Source: Ettlia oleoabundans
Lineage: Eukaryota; Chlorophyta; Chlorophyceae; Chlamydomonadales
Assembly (NCBI GenBank): GCA_019693395.1
Contig: JAAMXP010000956.1
Location: 32,907-87,247 of the forward strand
Length of the DNA: 54,341 nt
Reading direction: 5' to 3'
The notes below the pieces were generated by a model. That model searched no databases and was not told the DNA's origin. It saw only the letters and a list, made by a program, of their open reading frames with translations. Below, one piece after another: positions 46,490 through 54,341 of the stretch (the stretch's first letter is position 1; each line of letters opens with the position of its first letter). The translations under genes and the position numbers were made by a program.

Positions 46490-47419
46490 TCATCGGTATC
46501 CTCCATCTACTAGCTGCTCCTCCCAATCCCGCTGCTGTGCCTCCCAAGCCTCGTTTAGGCTTTGAGACAGCTGCTGCACGCGCTGCAGGATGGCGGGGCG
46601 ATCTGCTGCTGCCAAGTGGGGTCCCCAGCGTGCCACAAATTTATCGGGATGCCAGCGGCGGCAGGCATGTGCGTACGCGCGACGTGCAGCCCGCCTCTGC
46701 TCCTGTTGCTCGTTTCGTTGCTGCTGGCTATCCTCGCTTTGCCGAGAGCCATGACCTTTGGCCTGCTGATGCTGTTGTTGTTGCTGCTGCTCGAGGGCAG
46801 CCAGACCTTGCAAATACTCGGCACAATCGAGAGGCGGCCAGGGCACCTCCGCATATGCCAACCCACCACCGCTGCTGGCCCTTGCATCGCTGCTTGTGCT
46901 TATGCTGGCTTCATCGCTGTTCCCAGATTCACAAGGTGTTTTGAGTATGACCCCCTGCAGGCATTGCCATTGGTGCTCATGCTGCTGCAAGACCCGCAGC
47001 CACCCACGCATGCGCGCCTCATGGCTGCCCATATGCTCCTGCCATGCTCCAGTCCCAGCATCTTCGTGCCGCCACTCCCCGTGGCCCCAGCCTCGCTGCT
47101 GCTGGAGCTTGGCTTGCAAAGCCCCTTCCTCAAGCTGCTGGCGAAGTCGCTGCCGCTCTCGGTAGGCTTCAAGCAGCTCCGCCTGAGCTACACGCTCGGC
47201 ACGCAACCCCGCCCTGCGGCCTGCCGCCTCCTGCCGCGCCATGTGACGCTCCTCATCGCTGTCGTACCTGTGCGCAGCCGCAAGGCAAGAGGAAGGCTAA
47301 GGGGCAGCCTGCAGGGGACGGTGAATGCAGGCGGCATGTCATAGGGCGCCCTCTGACCGCTCCTGACAGCAGCCCGCCTACCCATCGTCGCTGGAACATG
47401 CTTCATCTGCCATCGGCAT
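46490..47419 (-). CDS. NFKBIL1-like protein with C-terminal J-like HPD segment
   Basis: Two exons, 47419-47382 and 47267-46490, give 271 aa. The join DDG|YDSDEERH keeps phase and continues an acidic stretch. Next come long charged, Arg/Gln/Glu-rich helices, a YAEVPWPPLD segment, a Gln run, and the C-terminal AYAHACRRWHPDKFVARWGPHL with VQQLSQSLNEAWEAQQRDWE. The WHPDKF block followed by a helix ending in NEAWE is the signature of NF-kappa-B inhibitor-like protein 1 homologues in animals and plants, linked to mRNA processing (from memory). Ankyrin repeats of the animal protein are not visible. The frame stays open upstream of the ATG to a TAG near 47532, so an extra 5' exon is possible. Divergent from the membrane-protein gene. 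Confidence 0.8.
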
Positions 47420-47827
47420 TTTCAGCAGGAATGCGAGACAGTTGTAAGCGAGGCGATCGCCGGCGAGCAGATAGTCAACAAAGCCTGCTCGAGCTAGAGG
47501 CGGGCTGTACAAGGCTTCCAGGCCCTACTTTACGTGCAAGGTCGAAATAAGAGTCGGGGAGCGCGTGTCGAGCATGACAGCATAAAAGGCTGTCGGCAGG
47601 ACTACCGAATGGCGAGCCGAGTTGCACCGTATGTCGCGATGCGCCGCACCCACCATTTTAATAAGTCTTTGCTCATACGTACACAGCACCGCTGCTAGGA
47701 GGCATTCCGGTTGGGGAGGGCTCTAATGAACTAAAGGAGGGAACGGCTGGAAACTGAGCCTTCAGCTGGAGGGGAGAGTGACAAGGTTTACTAGCCAGGG
47801 CGGTAATACACCGAGGCCTGTCAGCAG
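47420..47827. promoter_or_regulatory. Divergent promoter region, NFKBIL1-like gene / membrane-protein gene
   Basis: 408 nt between start codons. An A/T-rich ATTTTAATAAG lies near 47655-47665; no clear TATA box. Confidence 0.4.
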
Positions 47828-49812
47828 ATGTCCCAGAACTTGGGCGGTGGTGGTCACCCCGGCGGCAGCCAGCGGAACAGCCCCACAGCTGGCCGTCCAA
47901 CAGAGCAGCTGGATGGGCGGCAGCGGGAGCTGGATGCTCATGCAGCAGCCATGGAGGCGGCGTTTCGCAGGAGCCAAGCTGCCAGGCACAGCCAGTGGGA
48001 CCTGTGAGTTCTGAATGTTCCTGCATGTCCCACTGGTGCCCAAATGTGCGGGACTGGCGAGGCAAGCGGGGCTGCCCGCTTGACTTAACGGTTGTTAACT
48101 GCTGAAGCCAGGCGCCACTGCTGCTGCGACACCATTGCCCCTGCTGCAGGCCCCTTACCATATGTTGTGTTCGCTGTTTCCTGCTCTCTGCCCCGTGCGC
48201 TTGCTGCAAGTTGTTCACTGTTTCCTTCTTCCTGCCCCATGCGTTGCTGCAGGTGGGCAGGCGCGAGCCTTTCTGTGCTGCTGATGCTTGCACTGCCCAG
48301 CAGCCTTCAACGCCCGCACTGGCAGTCTCAGCTGGCAGCAGTAGCAGTGGAGGTTGGGATGCGGCTGGGACCCGCCTGCCTGGCATGGCTGGCCTGGGAT
48401 CGGTACCAGCCCCGCCGCACCTTCATTGTGGTGGCCTGCCGACTGGCTAGCGTCGCCCTGCCGCGACTCAGGCTGCATCAGTCACTCCCAGCAGGCCACA
48501 GTTGGGGTGGCTGGCCCCAGTTCCTGCTTCACTCGCATACCCTGGCAGCCAACACGCTGCCGTGGCTGACGAGGCTGCCCTTCAAGGCAAGTAGAGAGGG
48601 TTGGCTGGCAGCCCAGCTGATGGGCAGGCTGCGTCCCCAGGTGGCAACACATGGGAACCTGTGCCGCCCTGCGCATCGGTTGAAGAAGCATCAGCAGACA
48701 GATGCAAGTGCGTTCCGCATTAGGCTGTCGCAGTTATGACGGTGGTGCACCAGGAGTGCTGGCAGCTTCCCTTTGACACCCGCTGCCGCTGTCCTCCCAC
48801 CACCCCCCTGCAGTGGTTTGTGTGGGTGCACTTGATGACTGTGGTGGACGCTGCACGGCTGAGCATGGTAACCGTTTGCAGCTGTCCCGCTTTCAACGGC
48901 GTCGAGGCGCAGCAGCGCTATGCCCTGGCCACTCGCGTGGCGCGCTTCCTGTCCATGCTTGCGCCAATCCCCAGCCAGCAGGCCCCTGCAGGCAAGTGGC
49001 GTGTGTGGGCGGGTGTGGCATATGCTAGGAACCCAGCGGAAGTGCTCAATGCTGCATGGGCGGGGGCAGGGCACGCTCCAGCTAGCACTTGCAGCAGCTT
49101 GCCGAGCCCAGGAACGAGGGTACTTGTTCGGCCTTACGAGGGCAGCATGTGTGGCTCTGCATGGCTGCCTGCAGCATTTGACCTGAGACACACTTGCATT
49201 ACTTTGACTGCTGTGCAGGGGGCGGCAGTTGCTTAGAACGGCTTCTTGCTGTTGATGGTGGAGCCCAGAGCAACGGCCCCTGCGCCTGCCGCCAGATGGT
49301 TGCCTACGTGCTGGCATGCCTGGGCTACGTGCTGCCACTGGCGGTGCAGTTTGTGGTCGAGGCGGCGGCCAGGGCCCGCTTCTACCGCAGGTGGGGCCCA
49401 TGTCGGCTAGCTGGCATTGTGGGACCCTTGTGATAGACTTGTGGCTAGCCCCATTGTTGCGTTTTCTGGAACACCTTTGCCTGAGCAGTGGCGATGGCCT
49501 TTCTTCCTCCAAAATTGTCCCAGACATTTATTGTTGGAACACTTGCAGGTGTGTTTGACTGCTACCCGCGCTCGCCACACCGTGCATTGCAGGCATTGCC
49601 GCCAGCCGCGCTGTGAGGTCTGTGCCGCAACCAAGGGCACCGACCTGCTGATGCTGCCGGGCACTTTGCTGCTGCTCTTTGCAAGCTTCTGTGCTGTGGC
49701 TTGGCAGCTGGCAGCCGGCATCTTCGTCCCTGATAGTGCCGCAGCAACATTGGCAGCTGTCGGTGATACAGCTGGGCCGACAACACAGGCAGCCTGCCCC
49801 AATGGCCTCTGA
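47828..49812 (+). CDS. Unrecognised multi-pass membrane protein
   Basis: Exons: 47828-48003, 48253-48586, 48814-48991, 49219-49390, 49593-49812; 359 aa, phases consistent. The N-terminal ~58 residues are polar (GGGGHPGG, then RRSQAARHSQWDL). Hydrophobic segments follow: ASLSVLLMLALPSSL, RRTFIVVACRLASVALP, WFVWVHLMTVVDAARL, MVAYVLACLGYVLPLAVQFV and LLMLPGTLLLLFASFCAVAW. Cys clusters occur at CACRQ and CRQPRCEVC. I do not recognise a family. Introns 2 and 3 both start with the consensus GC donor GCAAGT; in both the flanking phases match only with these donors, which supports them. It is divergent from the NFKBIL1-like gene and convergent with PPAN. No TGTAA is seen after the stop. Confidence 0.7.
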
Positions 49813-50139
49813 AGTCTGCCACACGTGTCGCTGTTCTTGCGACGGCGCTAAAGAAAGACTGCCATCCAATAAACGACGTCTGCTCTTGCTACCTACGCTC
49901 GTGATGAAGCCTGTCTCTAAAACCGTCATCCGTCCTCACAAAATCGCGTTTGCCTTTTCCTTTTCACCCATCACCGTCTGTCATCTCTGTTTGAGTAAGC
50001 ATGTTCACCTTCACACAGCCAGGCTCCTTTTCATCCAATGTACTACATTTATGTTTTGTTGGTGTGCCAGTACACGTGATGCGAAATGTACAACCGTGAC
50101 AAGCGGGCCACATGGATAGAGCGGTCCAAGAAACGCATC
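49813..50139. other. Convergent 3' region, membrane-protein gene / PPAN
   Basis: 327 nt between facing stops. No TGTAA motif on either strand; AATAAA occurs at 49868-49873 on the plus strand. Nothing else is recognised. Confidence 0.4.
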
Positions 50140-53100
50140 TCAATTGTTTTTGCGGGCACCCCCCTTGACTCTTACTACCACCTTTGGCTGCCGGCCACCT
50201 CTCCTGCCGCCCCGGCTGCCCCTGCCATCCTGGCCGCTGCTGCGCCCGGTGCCGCCGCTTGCATCACGGCTGCTCCTGCCCTTCCCGCCACCCCCGCTGT
50301 CGTCTTGCTGGCGATGCGTCCTGCGTGGCTTGAAGCTGCCGCCCTGCCGCTTGGCCCCGCCGCTTTTGAGGCCCACAGTATCCTCGGGCTCCTCTCCCAC
50401 CTGCACCCAAGAATCGCCACATGTTCAGTTTAGATTAAGGCCAGCAGCAAACAAGGCCTAAAGCAACAGCCGCCATTCTTACTGCTGCTGAGCAGCGCAG
50501 ATGGCAAACATCAGCACCGCAGCCGCAGCTGCTGCTGCCCCCTCCGCAGCCTATGGCAGATGGCAGCTGCTGGTTGATCCGCACATGCAACTGCCAATGC
50601 TGTGGCGTTGCACACATATCTCAACCCTCAGCTGTACGCTGCGTGCGGTGTGCTGTTGTACTTGCCTCGCGACGGTACCACTCCACATCGTCCACATCCT
50701 CATCCCCGCCACCGCCATCACCCTCCCCTCTCTCCTGCGCCGCCTCCCACCATTGCTTCTGCCGCTTGCCGCCACCACCCTGCGCGGCAGTCACCTCCTC
50801 CGCCTTGCGCTTCAGGTCAGCCTGCTTACGCCGCACATTCTCCTCCTGCAGGGGCAAGGGGAGAACAGCCCACGGGCCACGCACACAACTCTCTTTCCAT
50901 GCAACAGAGAGAGATACTGTTTCATGCAGCAGAGAGAGATACAGTGGGACTCCAGTTTTGGCACCTAACTTATGCTGCCATTGCTGCCGCTCTGGGCATC
51001 TAGTTCTGCTCAGTCATGCGGTGTTAGTCCAAGACAATCCCTTGCTGTGCTCCTCCCCACCTGTTGCCGCCGCCGCTGCTCCCTCAATGCCGCCTTCTCA
51101 TCCCAGTCCGCCTGCTGCGCCGCACTTTCCTCAGCGCTGCGCTGCTGGTACTTGTGGTACAGCACACGCCCATCGCACAGCCCCTCCTCGACCTTCACCA
51201 CCTCCAGCTCGAGGCGTGGACCCACCTGAGAATAGAGGCAGGAAGTAGAAGAGAAGGAAATACACACCTTCAGGAAAAAATCAGGTGGCTGCCAAGGTTA
51301 GCGATGACGTGCTGCCATGTACCCACCCACCCCTCTTCCCCACGTATACACACCCACCTCGTACAGGCGCACACGAGACTGCCTGGACCCCGGCTTGGCC
51401 CCCGCCTCCTGCGGCAGCTCAACCCGAGACTGCTCCGCCTCCTCGCCCTCGCTCTCCTGCACCACGACACCATACAACACAACAGACTCAGCAAATCACA
51501 GGCAGACAGGGGGGTTAAATAAGTAGAAGTGCAGGGGAGGTTGCCCAATGATGGACCTCGTGGGGGGTGCATGGCCCGGGTGGTTAGCTAAATGAAGGAA
51601 GCACAAAACTACAGCCAAGAACAGCAGCTCTGATCCTCGGACTTTTAACAGCACCTCCTGCTGCAATCCTGCTACCCACACAAAATGCCAGCTCCAACCA
51701 TGTTTCACAGACTGTCAGTTGCTGGGCTTCACTTCTGTTCTCCCACCAGCTACCCTACCAGCCCGCCTGTCACACCCGCTGACAACCCAGCCCTTGCGGT
51801 GCCACCCACCGATCCATATCCCGAGCGTGTGAGGAACTCCGCCACATCAGCCATGCGACCCATGTCTGGCAGGTCCTTGCGGGCCAGCAGCTGCTTCAGG
51901 TTCTTGCTGCACAGCAAGGTAGCGAGATGGGGGGGGGCACGACATCAGGCGGCGGTCAAACGAGGAATGAACAGGGCTGCTCCCTGGCCAGGCAAAGCTG
52001 TAGGAGGAAATGGCAGCACAGGATGTTAACGGAGCGGGTGAGTAGCAGTGCTACAGGGGGGGTGCTTGCAGTCTCACGCATTTGACATTTGTACCAAAGC
52101 GCAACGAAGGGAGAAGCATTGTGCATGCTGGGTGTGCACCTGACCCCCGAGGGCGCCACCGCGATTGAGTAGTGGCGCAAGCTGATGCGTTCGCTGTCCT
52201 TGTTGTAATCCAGCAGCAGCACACGCTGCGGAGTAGAAACGGGGAGTCGGACAGGCAGGGCAGGTCAGGCGCGGTGAAAACAGCACAGCAGGGCACCATG
52301 CAGCACAGGTTGGTGGAGGGCAGATGTGGAGCCCACAGCACCGACTTACACGCAGGACAGCAGGGTGAGCTTGCAGCAACCTGCAAGCAGCTGCCTGCCA
52401 GCGCCCTACACTGCTCCACCTTTGCCCATAGGCCCAGGCACCGTGGCAGCACACCTGGCAGGCACTGAGTCTTGTGGTCTGCACGTTGATTGCCGGAAAC
52501 AAGTTCTGGAAGGTGATTGCTGCCAGCTTCATGTGATCCTGTCCCCCAAAGTTGTTCATCACCACCAGCGGCGGGCCCTGCCACATGGCCGGCGGCGCAC
52601 GGGGTCGCTGCTGCACGCCCACCACATCTCGGATCAGCGAGTAGGAGTGGATGCGCATGGCCAGGGTGGGGCCCCGGGGCGTCCTGCAGGGCAAAGGGAG
52701 GTGGGTGGACAGTGTGGGTGAAGTTGCAGGCCCCTGCCCCTGCCCCTGCGATGGGCACAAAACAGGGGTTGGGGACTGCTGGGTTCATCAGTGATGCAAT
52801 GTGGCTGATGGCTAAGCAGTGCATTGCCTGCATGGGGAAAGGCAGCAGCAAGATCAAAAACGGGCAGCTGAATGATAGTTGCAGAAGGCGCAATATCGCC
52901 TCGCTCAATGTGACAGCCTAGCACGATGCAGTAAAGCTCAAATGTACTGCGGTGCCCTCACTTTGCGACGCGCAGGTAGCTGGCATTGTGTGTGGCGGTG
53001 AGGATGAGGAAGTGGGTCACACCCAACGGCCCTGCCACGTTCAGAAAGTCCTTGATCTGGTTGCGGCGGCTCTCCTTCAGCGCTGAAGCAGTGTTGGGGG

Positions 53101-53587
53101 CCATCACCTGCAGGGAAAGGAAGAGCTCAAAATTGGTTGAGCTACCGCTCCCTCGAGGGCAACAGTGCCATGAAGTAAAGAAGAAGCCGCTCGAAGCCTG
53201 GCTTGCAAAGTCCGGATGCACGTGCGCCGCGGGCCCCCCCCGCCGCCCGCCCGCCCCCCCCCCGCTCAGGCTGATTTCCGCTTTAATGTTACGGGAAGGC
53301 CCAACTTGCAGCAGCCGGCACCTTGCGCAGGTCTTTCTCCAAGTCCCTGAGCAAGGCGCCATGGCGGCCACGTCGGAACACAAACGACTTGGGCTGCCCC
53401 TTCTTAGCTGGGTCTTCGACGTCTGGCACATGCGTCCGCTTTTTTCTCTGCATCAACCAAGACACTAGGGTGAATCAAAATCAAGCAGGCCAAATGGGCA
53501 GCCCCAGCAACGGCAGGCTTGCGGCGCCGGCGGGGCAACATTTGCCATCTCGATGCATGTGTGACCCACCCGCCGGGTCCGAGCCAT
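50140..53587 (-). CDS. PPAN: PPAN/SSF1 (Peter Pan) Brix-domain ribosome assembly protein
   Basis: Exons: 53587-53570, 53447-53322, 53107-52962, 52683-52455, 52225-52140, 51906-51810, 51456-51358, 51225-51061, 50845-50666, 50400-50140; 468 aa, all phases matching. PPAN/SSF1 binds pre-60S particles and is needed for 27S pre-rRNA maturation in the nucleolus. The Brix domain runs from FVFRRGRHGALLRDLEKDLR through IKDFLNVAGPLGVTHFLILT, LRVAKTPRGPTLAMRIHSYS, GGQDHMKLAAITFQNLFPAI, LLLDYNKDSERISLRHYSI and RSGYGSESEG to LELEVVKVEEGLCDGRVLYH, the order of the plant protein. A charged helix and an RGG-rich, positively charged tail follow, as in nucleolar RNA-binding proteins. The first exon is only 18 nt (MARTRR) and its start codon is inferred from phase. 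The last intron uses a GCAAGT donor. Shares a promoter region with RPS10. Confidence 0.94.
53228..53270. repeat. C-rich low-complexity tract
   Basis: Runs of 8-10 C broken by G lie in the intron between PPAN exons 53447-53322 and 53107-52962. In the PPAN transcript this is G-rich. Sequencing error in run length is likely. Confidence 0.85.
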
Positions 53588-54072
53588 GGCGGCTCGTGTT
53601 TAGGTGAGTATTTCAACAACCGTGCGCTGCCCTGTTTCGGTTGTTCAGACAGGGGGTCTACCACTCTCAGTGGGGCAAGGAGGCGTAATACCACACGCCT
53701 GTGCACACCTGCAATATTGCAATATAACAATTGCGCAACGAGGCCCGTCATTTTCTCGGGGCCGCCACCAGGGTCGCCACCTCACTGCATGCTGCGCCGC
53801 AGCGCCTCTGCGCTCATAGGCCGCGCTCTCACCTGACGCGGCCTCTTTCCTTCATTCTCCACCTGCAAGGAGCAGGCAAGCAGTGCTGCTGCGTGGGCCC
53901 GCAGCGTCCATGCTGCAGTGGCCATGCCACGAGCTCTTTGTCGCTGGGGTTAATGCGCTGAACGCCATCTGCATCGCCGCTATCCGCTGACAGTAACCGC
54001 GCATTCTCTTTGCTGCAGAGCGGGGAATCGAGTTCGGCTTGACCGAACGCGACACAAACAAAACCAGCTACC
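53588..54072. promoter_or_regulatory. Bidirectional promoter, PPAN / RPS10
   Basis: 485 nt between the two start codons. A TGGGCCC site at 53894-53900 matches the plant site II (TGGGCC) element common in ribosomal-protein and ribosome-assembly promoters (established for plants, not proven here). A perfect 10-bp palindrome GCAATATTGC lies at 53711-53720. No TATA box at a usual distance. Confidence 0.55.
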
Positions 54073-54124
54073 ATGCTGATTTCCAAGAAAAACCGCCGCG
54101 AGGTCTATAAGTACCTCTTCAAGG
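54073..54124 (+). CDS. RPS10: Ribosomal protein eS10 (RPS10), first exon only
   Basis: The exon reads MLISKKNRREVYKYLFK and ends AAGG|GTGAGC in phase 1, so the next codon starts with G as expected for the Glu of the conserved LFKEG. This is the invariant N-terminus of 40S ribosomal protein S10, which sits near the mRNA entry side of the small-subunit head. The rest lies beyond the window. The very short first exon and strong GTGAGC donor fit a highly expressed gene. Confidence 0.93.
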
Positions 54125-54341
54125 GTGAGCAGCACCCAACATGACGCTATCCCGCCTCGCCGCCGCCACTCGCCGCATTGCTGCTGACTGCACACATTGC
54201 TGCTGACTGCACAGCGATGCCTCACTCGACAAGGCAGTGCCTTTGCGATGTACTGCTGCCTTCACTGAATGCCATCTTGCACATGCTGCTGGCTACCGCA
54301 TCCCCCGTCCCCCTGGCTGGCCTCTCTATATAAGAGAAAAT
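54125..54341 (+). other. Start of RPS10 intron 1
   Basis: GTGAGC donor at 54125-54130. A short near-repeat built on TGCTGCTGACTGCACA occurs twice at about 54179-54211. The TATATAAG near the window end is intronic. Confidence 0.6.

Noticed and set aside
52684..52961. Possible box C/D snoRNA in a PPAN intron (TGATGA on the minus strand near 52789), since vertebrate PPAN introns host such RNAs
   Set aside because: No D box (CTGA) is found at a suitable distance and no terminal stem flanks the site.
53829..54086. 85-codon minus-strand open frame overlapping RPS10 exon 1
   Set aside because: It crosses the RPS10 start antisense and the shared promoter. A short ENEGKRPRQ stretch looks protein-like but cannot be joined to anything.
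54324..54335. TATATAAG TATA-like sequence at the right edge
   Set aside because: It lies inside intron 1 of RPS10, more than 200 nt after its start codon.
1..54341. Mobile elements, CRISPR arrays, bacterial-type operons
   Set aside because: No transposase, reverse transcriptase, integrase, long terminal repeat or regularly spaced repeat array is visible on either strand.

Overview
This window looks like nuclear DNA of a unicellular green alga, most likely a trebouxiophyte of the Chlorella/Coccomyxa kind. The reasons are GC-rich sequence, genes cut into many short exons by 80-400 nt introns, plant-type protein families (PIN-like carrier, DUF1995, plant-type phosphoglucomutase homologue) and TGTAA motifs soon after several stop codons. 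The genus is an inference. Gene models were built by hand by joining protein-like exons at GT/GC...AG boundaries and demanding matching phase. Every complete model closes in frame, and there is no transcript evidence.

Layout: (1) minus, 61-4264, 3' part cut by the window edge, multi-pass membrane protein with tweety/PRM1-like topology. (2) plus, 5156-10920, plastid-type phosphoglucomutase/phosphomannomutase, 15 exons. (3) plus, 11843-14337, single-RRM RNA-binding protein. (4) minus, 15348-17735, unrecognised helical protein with an acidic tail; an N gap sits in one intron. (5) plus, 18783-20376, VOC/glyoxalase-fold protein. (6) minus, 20651-21120, BolA2-like protein. (7) plus, 21338-24515, MON1. 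(8) minus, 24947-29753, zinc knuckle fused to DUF1995. (9) plus, 30162-33043, PIN-like/PILS carrier. (10) minus, 33933-41139, 20-exon protein with a CUE-like domain, FYRN/FYRC and a terminal U-box-like domain. (11) plus, 41579-46106, GDA1/CD39 apyrase. (12) minus, 46490-47419, NFKBIL1-like protein. (13) plus, 47828-49812, unrecognised membrane protein. (14) minus, 50140-53587, PPAN/SSF1 Brix protein. (15) plus, 54073 onward, first exon of ribosomal protein S10.

From gene 3 onward the strand alternates strictly, so genes lie head-to-head over short shared promoters and tail-to-tail over short shared 3' regions. PPAN (60S assembly) and RPS10 form one pair, BolA2 and MON1 another. I see no tRNA, rRNA, CRISPR array or intact mobile element. 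The most unusual items are gene 10 (ubiquitin-type domains combined with a chromatin-type FYR module), gene 8 (a fusion proven by one uninterrupted exon), a second exon-like copy of the phosphoglucomutase serine loop, and about six GC-AG introns among 108 modelled introns.
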